This document shows, piece by piece, positions 47,710-60,165 of a stretch of DNA of 64,000 nucleotides (position 1 is its first letter; each line of letters begins with the position of its first letter). The notes below the pieces were generated by a model. That model made no database searches and was not told where the DNA came from. It worked only from the letters and a program-made list of their open reading frames with translations. The stretch covers positions 1,364,001 to 1,428,000 of the forward strand of contig JAPEIS010000004.1 of NCBI GenBank assembly GCA_029531795.1. Direction: 5' to 3'. Made by a program: the position numbers and the translations under genes. This stretch comes from Sclerotinia nivalis. Its lineage: Eukaryota; Ascomycota; Leotiomycetes; Helotiales; Sclerotiniaceae.

Positions 47710-49003
47710 ATGGCTCCACAAAACTTGTTAGATCTGCTGCGGTCGAGGACTGTGGTCGATTGTGATACCATGGAATTTGAGGGTGGGATTCCTTCACAAT
47801 CATAAACGCATTATCTTCTGACGATATATCATAGTTGCTAAATCCCTTGGTCCTTTCACCGACTGTACCTCCAATCAAGCAATTGCATTTTTCGAGCTCC
47901 AGAAACCAGAGAACAAAAGCCTTCTTCAAGAGGCAGCCGAAACGGCGAAGAAGCTCTTCGATACTGAAGGGTATTCACATGTACAGTATTCAGAACTAGC
48001 AGTGGAGATTGCGGTATGTGATATTTTTCTAAAAATATTATGAGTACGAAGAACTAATTGAAATGTTAGATGGTCAAACTACAACTTGCAATTGCCGGCG
48101 TAGTCACGGGATTCGTTCATGTTCAGACAAATCCCTATCATTCGTATGATTACAAGAAAATGGTCAACGATGCACATAGTAGCTTCTTCTCTTCCTCTGA
48201 GATAATATGAACAGGGCCTAAAATATTTAGGAATAATATCCATATTCAACCATCTCGATCCGGGTTTCGATACTAAGCGTATTTGTCTGAAAATTCCAAG
48301 TACATGGGAAGGACTCCGTGCATGCAAGGTTTTAGAAGAAGGAAGAATAACGACATTGGCGACTACACTTTTTACGATCGAGCAAGCTGCCTTAGCGGGA
48401 GAGGTGAAGTGTACTTATGTTGCGCCTTATGTCAATGAGCTGAAAGTTCATTTTGACGCTGAGTATAACCCTCCGCACCTCTTCACTTAGTCTCACCACG
48501 ATTGTAAGTCAATGTGCTGATCATAAATAGATTCACGGACACAAACAAAGCGCATAAACTCTGTCACGAAATCCAACAATTCTACCGCAAAAATAACCTC
48601 AAAACGAAAGTCCTACCAGCGAGTCTTACGAATATTGATGAGATTATGATGTTGGCTGGTGTAGACCATATCACGATCGCGCCGGCGCTATTAAGGGAAC
48701 TGGCTGCTACATCGGTGGAAGGCTATACAGTGAGGTCTTTGTTTGATGAGGTTGAGAAAGAGGAGCTTCAGTATGAATTGAGGGAATATGCGGAATACGA
48801 GAGTGAATGGAGGATAGCTTTTACGAGGAGTGGAAAGGGAGAGGGAGAGCGAAAATTGAGTCAGGTGAGTTGTTATTGACAGGATGCTTTTCTAGTCAAA
48901 TGTGGTATAGGCCTTGCTGACTTTTGATTTTGTGTAGGCCATCAACATCTTTTGTGATATGCAAACGAAGCTGGAAGCGATGTTTGAGGAGTTGAAAAAT
49001 TGA
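47710..49003 (+). CDS. transaldolase-family protein (divergent)
   Basis: Six exons: 47710-47782, 47835-48013, 48070-48178, 48231-48462, 48531-48864 and 48938-49003, all introns GT-AG and 52-73 bases, give 330 aa, the usual transaldolase length. The Schiff-base lysine is Lys141 in ICLKIPSTWEGLRACK. Other family features are QTNPYHSYD near 105-115, EEGRITTLATTLFTIEQA, YVAPYVNEL and VLPASLTNIDEIMMLAGVDHITIAP. The classical N-terminal DATTNPSL motif is replaced by FTDCTSNQAIAFFELQKP, so this belongs to a divergent fungal subgroup, and its substrates may differ from those of the pentose-phosphate enzyme (sedoheptulose-7-phosphate plus glyceraldehyde-3-phosphate exchange). Because exons are short, most of the gene is invisible as open frames. 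The start is set by ATG 47710, which yields a MAPQNLLDLLRS N-terminus. Confidence 0.88.
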
Positions 49004-51723
49004 GTAAATGTGGTTTGAAGAGCGCGGTTCAGAGATTGGTTCACGTAATTGTACAGAAATCTAAACTCCAATCGTGTATCGCATGAGATTAATTGATGTA
49101 GACGTAAAATTACTCGTCAGGATGTAACTTTAAACGGGCGAACATCGGCTATCCTTCGGACAGCCTGTAGAATTATCAAAACTCAAAGTCATCGGTTATT
49201 GGAGCAAAACATTGGCTGGCAATACTATTCAGATCTCGAGCTTGAACTTTCGGAAAATCCACCAAGCTATCCCACTAGTCCGGAGATTGCAATAGTCTAT
49301 CCGTATGAATATATCAATTGATTTTCATTACTGGTCCTGGAAAGAACACCAGGAAGCCTCTCTTATAGGGCCATGTCTTTTTGGGGAACTTTGGCACAGA
49401 ATACCATTTGCTTGATACACATCCCATACCGTTTTTGATCACTTGAGATAGACAAGTTCCCAAAAGTGTTCTCTCCTTCACCATAAAGTCAGTCGTTGAC
49501 TTCATCATCCATGGAAAAGTGTTATCCTACCCGCGCATGAATAAAACAATTCATGTGTGCAGTATCTTAGGTCTCTTGGAAATAGCACGCTCGTGCCAGC
49601 CCAAAGTTCTAAGCATGTCAAATAGAAGATCCCCATAAGAAGCATGCTCGCCCAGAAATCGGAGAAAGCTCAGTTCCTCCGATTTTATTGTCATTGGCAG
49701 CGAGGCGAGGATAGAAAGAAGATTACCTAGTCTCTGAGGGAGCCTGGAAGACCAAAGTGTTGTAGATTTTGCTATTTGTCTATGGGGCGGGTGCTGCGAG
49801 GGGGATGAAATGTTGCGTATTCGTTTCCTCGGGCTCGTAATCATAAAATTGCTCAAAATTTGTCTCGAATTGAACCGACAAGTGTCGCTGGTCCGTCTCT
49901 TGATCGAGCACTTTCAGAAGGTGTCCGCCACAAAAGGATAGCCCGTCCTGTCATCTTCCCATTAACTGGCATCAGCGAGAAGAGGGAGGTCGATTGACTG
50001 AAGCCAGGTCTCCGAAGTAAAGATGAGCAAAAATGATAAAAAGGGCCGACTGTATGAGGCATGAGGTATGATGACTTATTCTATTTGAAGCCAGGTTGAT
50101 TAGGTTTTGATTTTGTCGCAATAAGGTTTTTGTAAGGAGATAATTGAGTAAACACTGTCAACCGTGACAAATAAAGCGCTACGTGATAAGCACCTTGCAC
50201 TCTTTTATTCGAAAATCTCGATATAACTGAGTTCTGGAGAAAGTTATAAGTCTTTTCACCGATTGAAATTATGCATAAGCCAGGCTCGAATGCACAACCC
50301 TTTAAGGTTGGTTCCCACGAAGTTGAAAACAACAGGACTTTTGTTGTGGTCACGTTCATTCAACTTTGGGGTTTCACTGGGCATATATGGTTTCTCGAGT
50401 GGAACGACAATCGAGAAGGATGATGACAACGAGATACAGAGAAGACGATATTCTTTAGACGATTACGAAGAAAATATTAGAAAACAACAGTATTAAATAC
50501 TACAGCGTATAACTCCCGGTTCTCGCGTCCATGTATACAAGTCAAGATGGACTCGAACATCTTAACTACCCTCAACTACTTGTGCACTTACATATGCCAT
50601 ATCAACCCTTAGCATATTGTATTTCATATCATGTATGTTCGGCTGTCAATATAAACTCTGCAATCTTTATAGAGGTCCCTTGACACCGGATGCAATTTTA
50701 AACCCGTAGACTACGTTGCTTCCACCCCCACCCCTCCTTCCCCGCGGCCTTTCTCTTGCCAAGGCTAATGTCCAAAGACTTTGACATGACTCTCGTAGTA
50801 TTTTGGTGTGCTTTCTTTCCCTTTCAGATTTTTCCAGTATTTATTGAGCATAAAAGGTTCTGAGTGTCAGAGGGTATTATAACTCGACGAAAGCCATAAA
50901 TGGACTTACAGGGAGTGCTCTTCTGGCTCAAATCCTTCAGGGTTTGTCCTTTTTTGACTGGTAATTGAAACGAATGACTCGATTTAATATATTCATAGGC
51001 TAAGTAGGATGGATGTAAAAATATTCATATCTAATGACTTCTCGCTGATAAACCATTTCTGTTGAAAAATATGAAAAAGGAGACGAGGCGGAATTGACAG
51101 TAAATGAGAGAGAAAATAACAATACAAGTCGTTAATATTGATCGATCTCTACACTGTCGATTTTTTATTATACCAAGTAAAGTAGCACCACTGATGGAGC
51201 GTGACATTGATAAAATTTTGCACCCGCCCTCGAAGCGATATAGCTTTTCTGATATAATATGAGACGTTGAACATGAGAGCCAGTTGGAACTTGTTCGTAC
51301 CGTTAGGTTTGTTAGACTAGAACCAAGAAAGAACTGCTCTTATAGACCACGTCCTGCGCATAGAAGCTAAGGCCATTGGATGAAGTGAATAGGAAAAGGG
51401 AACTGCATAACGCTCATAGTGCTTCTTCCCTTCCATTGCTTACTATGTAAAGCGTAGCCAGCTGATTACCTATTAGACCAAAATCAGAGTCAGGAAGCAG
51501 AGGGGCAAGGTAAGGGAATCATGCAAGTTTCACCCCGTTTACAAAATACTTCAAAAATACAAACCCTGAGCCCCAAGGTGACAAAGGCTGAGGTTCTATG
51601 CTCATAAAGTGGATGTGGTTAAAATAGTATCGTTTTGACAGTTGTTGAACTAGAGATAATAGAATAAACGACAGTTTATAGATCTTGGCAATGATGAGTA
51701 TCAAATTTAAGGTACAAAACAAG
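49004..51723. other. gene-poor spacer
   Basis: No supported gene. Two consecutive minus-strand frames (49551-49856, 101 codons, and 49853-50062, 69 codons) look mildly protein-like but have no recognised domain and no joining splice sites. The rest is AT-rich. Confidence 0.5.
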
Positions 51724-52190
51724 TCATTGAGATGGTAATGGTAATAGTAGCTGACCAGTAACAATAGTCTCTTCATTGATGAATTCTTCGAATCCAGTCA
51801 ACACAGCATAGATTTGTCCTTTGATAGCCTTTGCTACAATAATTTGGAAACCGCCTTCAACGGAAATTACAATGCCAGTGACAGGTCTCGTAACGTCCAG
51901 AAAAGCAAAGAGCATGAGTGAAGCGTCATTCCCTGTCACAACCTCGTAACCTGGAATTAGAAGGGTAAATGCGTCTCCTGAGTTAATAGTTCCCAGGCAT
52001 GAGCCCTAAGAACAGGGGCAGATCTGAATTGAAGAGCTGAGTTTATACATGGGCATCCGAAAAGAGATTGGTCAGCAAGAATAGACTTCATCAAAGTCGA
52101 GAGGATAGTCGAATGGTTGAGGTGACAGCAATTTTCGTAGGGAGGAACGAATATATGCAGAACAGCGTGATCAAACGGCAATAAGGGAGT
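51724..52190 (-). pseudogene. decayed Rds1/ferritin-like protein, C-terminal part
   Basis: The minus-strand frame 51939-51724 can be extended upstream (to about 52010) and reads GTINSGDAFTLLIPGYEVV, then GNDASLMLFAFLDVTRPVTG and IKGQIYAVLTGFEEFINEET. This alternation of short beta-strand motifs ending GQIYAVLT...TIVTG resembles the C-terminal domain of fungal Rds1-type (ferritin-like) stress proteins. Upstream, the related segment LPFDHAVLHIF and NSALQFRSAPVLR lies in another frame (52181-51957), so at least one frameshift separates them. The ferritin-like N-terminal domain is absent. The family call rests on remembered pattern, not alignment. Confidence 0.4.
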
Positions 52191-55119
52191 CTGCAGCTAT
52201 GAGACAACTGGTTTGGCCATAGATGCTGCGGTGCAGATGTATTAGAAGGGCAGAAGCTATAACATTTGATTTAAGAAACTAATGATGATGACTGCAGTAT
52301 GTATAACTGGAGTTCCTAATGTATAAACAAACTGAACGCGATAGATTTTGTGCAATAACGTAAAAATTCGTGTGATTTTTTGATATACGTGCATAAATTG
52401 AGTCTCAAAAGAAGTTATATAATGCTGAGAAATGGAGACCTCACATGGTCAGATACTGCAGACCCGAAGCAATATCAACCTCAATGAGAGAAAAAGTACC
52501 TTTGTCATACATGATTAGCTATAAAGAAGCATAACAAGAGGAATCTTAACACTCGTGTGCTCGATATAATTCGGCACCGACCGATCGAAAGCAGGATACA
52601 AATGACACGAAATAGCTCGGATGAAAACCTGAAAGCAAGAAATGCCATGTTGCAAACAAAACTAGAAACATTATGGCTTGTTGCTTGAGTTCTGGATTGT
52701 ACGCCCGCATAGTGGAATTCTGTTCTTTGAACAATGAAGCTAGAGATCCCTAGAGATTTAGGATGAAACAGTGCATTTTCGGAATCACGTCCTTAGCACG
52801 ATAGGAGAAAAAGTGTACTCGAGCAAGTGACTACAAGGACGAAGTCGGTCTCAGCATATGCCGTAGATTGGGTGGTGAATGATGAATGAAGTCGTCTAGC
52901 TTGCATCCTACAGGACTTCCTATCAATAACATGCTTAAAAACTTTCCGATTCTGTTTTCGAGGCGTCAAGGTATTTCATTTCTGGTTTTTCGCGATTATC
53001 AGAGATTCTTCCACGTTCGTGAATAGAGTACATCATCAGTTCAAAGTCCAGAGTCAACACGCGAAGGGTCAAGAATCGTTTGACTTTGCTGAATGACTTC
53101 ATCAGCTTGAAGCCTGAAGTGTAAGCTGTATGTTTTAGGGCGACTCAATATCTCCTCATTAAGGTTTTAGTGCTGAGTTTGTTGTTGAATGACATCGGTG
53201 CCGCAATTAAGACTTGTTTTGGCGATGTCAGTATGCATTGTACTTTTGATGTTCTTCTATTTCTGATTTGCTCTCAATCTAAAGGCTGTGCCACAGCTAA
53301 AAACGGCCTCGGAAAAAATCCCACAGATAAGATCTTACTATTAACCTTAGCCGCGTCACCACAGGTAACTCCATAAAACCTTCTTGTTACGATACTTCCA
53401 AATTAAGTTATTTTCCTTCCTCGATGGTCTGAAATATTGTAGTGAACCACACCTTTGTGTTCGCACCTTCTTACTGCAGATACGGGAGTACATGATTCGA
53501 TCGTGGCTGCTACCTCTACAGCCCGTGTTTGACATGCTGCATCATTACCACGTTTCACCCACGAGAAAGAACCTGGTGAGTGTGGAACGGCGTCTGAGTT
53601 TTCCCGTTGTTGCTGCACTTTGTTCTAAAAATAAATGCAAATGGTCATGCTTTTATCGATGAGAGAAAATCTCATTCTTTCTACAATCCTTCCGAAGTTT
53701 TTTCAGAAAGACGACACTTAAATGGACGACGCACAATGCCAAGGGCTGAGAATGTGGGTAGCACCTGGCCAGATAGGAACAATATCAATATTGTAGTCAT
53801 GGCTGCGACTATTTGAAGGGTAGTCCTTTCGTCAAAATACCCTACCATAGCGGCTATCGCCAACCAATGTGCATGATGAGGATATTGTAATCAGCTGACA
53901 TTGAATTAGGTAGAATTTTAGGATTAAATACTTTGGCCCTTGCGGCGGAGAGAGGTCCAAACTGGGCTATCGTTGAATAATATTCGCAACTGAGGCTGAC
54001 CATATTTCGAGCTATTTTATCCTGTCAGCACTTGTTTTGCTGACAAGTGTTGCCTCAGAGATAAGGAATTATACAAAAGACTGGTTGAGGTTTTTGCGAA
54101 CCATACTTATTGCAGCCCGCGTGTCCAGTTCCTTTGCTCAGTAGGATACGAGTAATGGTTCCCAAATCCCGCAATCGCGGCAAAGACATGCGGGGCTGCC
54201 ACGTTGAACGCTGGGGATTGAAGTGAGGTCCAAGATGGAAGAGTTATTTTGGGATATCGTAGTCGCAATAGGATCTAACAATACGGTGAACCCCATTCCG
54301 ATGTGTTTCCTGTTTTATTCTGGTGAAAGATTGCCCCGAGCACCCAACCATGTTCCTTCTAAGTATATGCCAGTAAACGTCGACAGTATTCAAGGTTCCT
54401 GACGCCAGATGTAACTTGAAATATTGTCACGGTTGCCAATTAGATCCAGGAATTTGCCACCAAGACTCAATATTTTATCCACTTTCAATACACAAACCCC
54501 GGATACATCGCCTTTTGAGACTTTTCTACTGTCTGAAGGGCCTCCAAAGTATTCCAATGCACATATTGTTTGCCGCGGTAGTAGCAAATAGCAAGGCTGC
54601 GACGCATCTAATGTCCGAGAAAACGGATTGTGCATCGAGGCATCCATAGCTGAGACTATCTTTCAGCCATTGAAGTTAATGTGTGGTTCGAGTCTTGCTA
54701 TAATTGGTCCGTTAGTTTCACGTGTTCGTTATTGTTCTTCTGAGAAAGCCTATCCTACTATCAGGAACGTCACACTGACAACTAGAATAAATCTCTGACT
54801 CCTCTTCTTCATGTGGCCCAGTTGGTGAACTGATGAGCTTTGTCTGTCAACCACGCCGCATGATGAGTTAAGCGCCGCATATCCGTATCGATATAAAGGA
54901 CCTATCTTCCTTACGAGAAAGGACTATACCTCTGAGGAGCAGCCTCAACAGCATCTGGTTCATTCCTTCATTACTAGCAACCAACTCAGCAGATCTAAGG
55001 ATTTTCACTCAGTATATACCATTGCCCATCTCGATATAATCAAGTCAAAGTTCTTTAAAGAGCCTAAGTCTTGAATCAGAATTCCACATTATATCAGCGC
55101 AATTGTCACAAAATTGATC
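52191..55119. other. gene-poor spacer
   Basis: About 2.9 kb with only short, overlapping, unrecognised frames on both strands. No simple repeats of note. It ends in the leader of the gene at 55120. Confidence 0.5.
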
Positions 55120-55885
55120 ATGTCTTCCCACAGCTCTAGACGCACACAAGGTAGTCCCAGCTCAAGCCCCAGAAGTTCTCGACGTTCAACTACCCAAGTG
55201 AGTCAAGGAATGATATTCGTAATTATATATTTATCATCACACTCTACAAACTCTCCCATACCCCAACGATCTTATCCTGCATATCCTTTCACAACTCTTT
55301 CCAAACTATGAAACTAACAAATATCGGCAAAATACCGCTCAACTCATCGAATCACTCAACACGCACCGCGTAAATACGCTCACTGAGCTCTGTAGAATCG
55401 AGCGAATAGCTGCAGCATTGAATGAAGCAGAAGCACTTCTCTTTCAAGAACCAATGGCCGCTGCCTGGACCTATTACGTCACATCCAACAATTTGCTCAA
55501 CGAACTCCGTAACCTAACCCGTGACTACGGGTTCAGTAACGACCTACTCGATGATGCAAAATGGAGAGTGAGTAGTGACCCAGCGAGTAACTGGAGCTGG
55601 AACTATGCGCGGTTGGTTCTGATCAAAATACATGATGAGTAAGCCTCTAGACTCGAACTCGGTTTCCTTCGTGTTAAACTGGATGAAAGCTAATATTGAC
55701 GTGCTAGTGGAATGATACAAACGTATGCGACAATTGAAGCGGCCAAACCGGAAATGTGGGGTGGTCGATTACCAGAAGCGGAAGAGGCGGCTCAACTCGC
55801 TGCTTGCTTTGCATATGAGTGGCAAACAGCTCTTGACACAATTTTGAGACACTGGGAAACTCCTCCAACAACTACTGGAAAGTAG
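55120..55885 (+). CDS. hypothetical protein gene with a damaged acceptor
   Basis: Best model: exon 1 55120-55197 (Ser/Arg-rich, MSSHSSRRTQGSPSSSPRSS), exon 2 55331-55638, exon 3 55708-55885, 187 aa. The second intron (55639-55707) is normal (GTAAGC..CTAG). The first intron has a perfect donor (GTGAGT) and a branch site (ACTAAC), but the position where the acceptor must lie to keep phase reads AA instead of AG at 55329-55330, and no AG exists between 55207 and 55388. The exon 2-3 product is a helical, Trp-containing protein (TYYVTSNNLLNELRNLTRDYG; MWGGRLPEAEEAAQLAACF) of unknown family. Either the allele is broken, the sequence has an error, or the gene uses an unusual start. Confidence 0.6.
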
Positions 55886-57458
55886 ATGGTAACCTTCATC
55901 TCTTGTGGAGTTTGTGGCCAGGCTCCATGACTCATTCGGAACAAGGGCCGCTGGACGGCGGTGTGAGATTATTTGATATTGCAATTTACTCGTATTCACT
56001 CGTAGTCTTACTGTCGATTCGCTTCATACTGTATCAGGCAGAGTCGACAAATTCCTTCCCTCAAGTTAAGATATATGTCCGAATATAGTCATGACTTACG
56101 GGCTTACATATGGTTCTGATAGGGAGGAAAGGCGAATTTGTGCGCTAACTGTGAGGGATCGATGGATGTTATTGTTTTTCCCCTTCCACTTGTCATACGC
56201 TCATTATTTCCTATATCTTGTGTTTATGGTTGCAGGGATAGACAGACGCATTCTGTGGGAACCAAAAGAAAGAAAAGAAAAAAATGTATATATATACTAA
56301 TTCACTAAGATATAATAGATTAGATATGTCTTTGCTTTATCTATTTGTTGATATTTGTGAGCAATTATTTCGCAGTAGGGTTTGTGATTTGAATCGAGTG
56401 AAAAAGTGCCGAAATAGAGTACAGCGCAAACAGAGCTAAAACCAACAACGGAAAATTTTAATAGCGCAACGATACTATCGGTATCGGTATCGGTATCAGG
56501 AATACGGGTATTCCATCTACCTCCTCAATTTTTAAAGAGAAATATCTTGCGGGCGATGAATGCTTGTCGCGCCCCTGAATATTCATTCAGATGTCACGCG
56601 AGCTCACTTTTCATAGACTATGAAATCGTATCGAAATCGACTTCACTTTCCGCAACCGGGAGATTTCTGTCGAGCCACTCTCTGTACACTTCAATTTTCC
56701 CAACTTTACACCCTATGGACATTCAGCCGTGAATCTTTGAAATAATGTCAGAAAGGAGTTCAGGTCATCCATCCTGGATCAAGTTACCACCCATATATTC
56801 GAATTGTTGATTTGGACCATCGAACGAAAGTACCAGGAGATTCAAGTATGAAAGTACAGATTGGAATGTTGCGAAAGATGGTTTCATATGCCCGAAAACC
56901 ATATACTTTGGTCTTTGGAGGTTGGAGGTTGGATTTCTCCCCTCAGTGGGATAAGGCAGCATAAAAACTGAATGCTTTTCCATTGTCACATCTGACACTC
57001 ATGCAAGGTGAAAGTCCCTTTGCACTTGTATGAAGAGTTTCAAAAGCTCTTTTAGAATTTTGCGATTGTCTCTTCTCAGTGGTTTGAGATTTCATCTCAT
57101 CAGTAAAGATGACTTCACTTAAAGTAGCTTTCATCTATTGAATGTGGTCTTCTCTCCCAACATCTACAAAACTGTTTCTCAATGATGAGAATATATCTTT
57201 TGTGGCTTCAATGAGTGATCAATTGGTTCAAATAAAGTGATTTATTAATAAGATGATAGGATTGGCCGAATTATAGGCACATTTCTCATCATTGATGCCT
57301 CGATGCCTCAATACCTCAGTAGTACCCTCAACCTCAAGGATCAGAGTAGGTGGTTTCCACTAATGAATTACCGGACAGAATACTAAGCTAATAAGCCTCT
57401 TCTTCAGCTTTCTGTTCTTGGAAATATTTTCCTTTTCACAAACACATCAGCAACCAGG
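55886..57458. other. intergenic spacer with a possible frameshifted small frame
   Basis: Two minus-strand frames overlap: one starts at ATG 57134 (63 codons), the other ends at 56765 (77 codons). Both read protein-like and would join as one frame of about 120 codons if one base were added or lost near 56995. No family recognised. A GGTATC repeat lies near 56476-56497. Confidence 0.4.
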
Positions 57459-59511
57459 ATGTTTCCCATCATGGTCTCCCCTCTTATCTTGGATCCCAAG
57501 GCGGCCAAGGAGAATAAACTTACAGGAGCTTGGAGAAGAATGTCCAGTGAATCTCAAACAGCAAACTCGAAGCTGCTTAGCGAGAAAAATTCAAATGATT
57601 TGAGACGCACTTCTACAATCAATATTGGTGGAAAGAAGACCTCTCTACAACATCAAAGACGCGGCAGTGTACAGCTGGAGCCAACTGCTGAGAGAATGGA
57701 TACTGTTGGAGAGGAAAGCGCCGGTGAACTTGGTGGCTTTGGTGGACTTGGAATCAATTTCTATGACCATCTTGGTAATAAGATCTCGCCACAGGTAGTG
57801 GAGTCGCCTCGAGTACCGGGTACTCAATCCCCTCGAGTACTTGGTACTCAGAAGCCTACCTCGCCGCTTCCCAAGGGTGTGTATCATCCTCACTTCCATG
57901 CACTTTTACTTCTTCAATTTACCGGAAAAAGATTCCTTAATAGGCGATTACTGACTTTCTGATCCTGCAGACCCGCCTGTCGCTGCAAGAGCACCTTTGG
58001 TAATTCGCGAATCATTCACGAGAAACTTTGGCTTTCCTGGAGCTCCAGACCCAGAAGCTATTGTCGACAGCGACCATTTACTTGGCACCCTTCTCGAGAG
58101 AACTCTTCGCGAGCAATCGGATGCTCTTTGTCCAAGCCCAACGAGTAGCAGGAAGACCTCTACTCATACCAATTCACCAAAGAGCATACGTCAAGTATCT
58201 GCCGCCAAGCCGATTGTTACTACTGGTGCTTTTGGAATCAGAAATTATACGGCACCATTGGATATACCTTCTTCTTCACCTGCGCTCTCATACACACCAA
58301 CCCGAGGCCCAAAATTGGGTATTACGACAACAGTACCACATTCACGAATTACGAGTTTGCGAACACCCAATAACATTGAGTTAGAGGGTGGTGATTATTT
58401 CAATTCTAAAATCCATGAAGAAAATAGCGGGTTCACTCCCGAGGCACTAAAAGAGACCCAGTTCGCACTAAACTCTAAGATTTACCGAATTCCATCATCC
58501 CCTACAATCGCCAAGCGCACTTCCCGAACTAAGCCATCTAAGCCACAACGTGGTGAACTCTACTTCTTCGAACACGAGCGACAAAAGATTGAACAACTCG
58601 TTGCTCAGAGTAAAAACAGAAATTGTACAAATCATCAAAATTGTACCGACTGTATCGAAAAGGAATACGCATACTACGAGAACAGAATCATGTCTACTTC
58701 AATGCCCCCAGAGCGTCGCCAACAGATCATGAAGGCTAATCGATCTATTCGCAACATTAAGAATGTAAGGTGAACCCTTCATCTTGGTTTTTAATCTATG
58801 CTGATAAATTCGCAGGAACTTGAAAATCTTCTCGAAGATGAACTCATTACCTACGAAGTGTATGAGCTTATGATCAGCAGACTTCCCTCCGAAACCAGCT
58901 TGAACTCGACATCCTCCCCCGCTCCTCGTGCCAATGCCGTCTCTCCAGCACCAGTTGTTCCAGTTGCTGCATTCTCACAATTGAACGTCAATAGCGACAA
59001 CCCCCCACCATCATACCAATCAACTCCAAATGTTCCTCCTCGCGGACCAACTCAACCACCTGCTCGACCAGAAATCGGACGCGCAACCGCTCTTTACCGT
59101 TACACTGAACCTGAAGACTGCAACTTCGAAGTTGGAGACATCATTATCATTTATGAATATATGAATGACGATTGGTGGATGGGCAAGAATGAAAAGACCG
59201 GAAAGGAGGGTGTATTCCCATCCAACTACGTTCAGAAGCACGCCAACCAACCTGCAGAGCCTAATTATTATGGTAACGAGAAGGCCACCTACTCTCCATA
59301 CGCTCCTCAACAACAAGGGTTTCAACCACCTGGACCAAGCAACCCTTACAATAGCTCTGTTCCTCCCATGGCCGTCGCAGAACAACCTACTGACGACAAG
59401 CTTAGCAAGGGAGGAGAGATGGGAAAGAAGTTCGGCAAGAAATTGGGTAACGCTGCTATCTTTGGTGCTGGAGCAACAATTGGTGGCAACATCGTCAACT
59501 CGATTTTCTAA
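57459..59511 (+). CDS. SH3-domain protein (Lsb1/Pin3-like) with long N-terminal extension
   Basis: Three exons: 57459-57876, 57971-58764 and 58816-59511, introns 57877-57970 (GTGTGT..CTGCAG) and 58765-58815 (GTAAGG..CGCAG), encode 635 aa. The last 256 residues, from an in-frame ATG at 58690, match the fungal Lsb1/Pin3 type. They have a helical N-terminus (ANRSIRNIKNELENLLEDELI), a Pro-rich linker, an SH3 domain with ALYRYTEPEDCNF, DDWWMG and FPSNYV, then a Pro/Gln/Tyr-rich stretch and a Gly-rich end (GAGATIGGN). Such proteins bind Las17/WASP and act at cortical actin patches. The first 380 residues are Ser/Pro-rich with a short duplicated SPRVPGTQ/SPRVLGTQ segment and a Cys cluster (NCTNHQNCTDC). 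They are open and in phase across an intron, so I keep one gene, but a shorter transcript from 58690 is possible. Confidence 0.82.
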
Positions 59512-60165
59512 TCTTGAAATTTCGAATCCAGTACAACCAGGTTATAATTTCTCCTGAATTACATTTCCTTTGGCGTCTATCCAACAATTATGATGATAAT
59601 TCTTTCAGGGTTTTCATAATTGACCTCAAGGATCACCATTTTCGATTTAGGAGTTTTCTTTACATACGGCAACCCATGATCACAGTGCTTGGTCTTCTTG
59701 GTTTTGGTTTGCTCGGAGTTCTGGCATGGATTGAATCATTGTCTGTATTCGCGGTTTTTGCACCGTATATGGATGGATTCGGGGCTTTCTCAAGATTGTA
59801 TTTGGGATTCACATGCAGATTACTTCGCGATTTGTACCTAGAGATACCTGATCATTACTGGATATTAAATAATATGAAGCTTTCTTATTACTGAAAAATA
59901 TACTCTTTCATATGTCATGACATGCTCATCTTCATAACTTCTTTTGAATGGCAATTGAGCTACATCACGTGTAGATAGTAGATAGATATCGGCATTACCA
60001 AGTTGATGTTTTGTTATCGACGTCACTGTCGCCATTGCCCCGCATTGCATAGACGCTTTGTATGCAATATCCCACCCTTTCCCACATCTTCTTTCTTACA
60101 CCCAACAACAATTGTAAGAGATACACAAATACTGCATAAATACGATTTCCCAGTGAAATTTTATA
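59512..60165. other. intergenic spacer
   Basis: No gene seen. It contains the 3' region of the SH3 gene and the promoter of the hydrolase; the 126-codon plus-strand frame at 59514-59894 is hydrophobic but unrecognised and overlaps the likely 3' UTR. Confidence 0.55.

Noticed and set aside
49551..50062. Two adjoining minus-strand frames (101 and 69 codons)
   Set aside because: Mildly protein-like but no domain, no proper splice signals to join them, and no conserved motif known to me.
59020..59557. Frames of 121-130 codons overlapping the SH3 gene
   Set aside because: Shadows in other frames of a well-supported SH3 coding exon.
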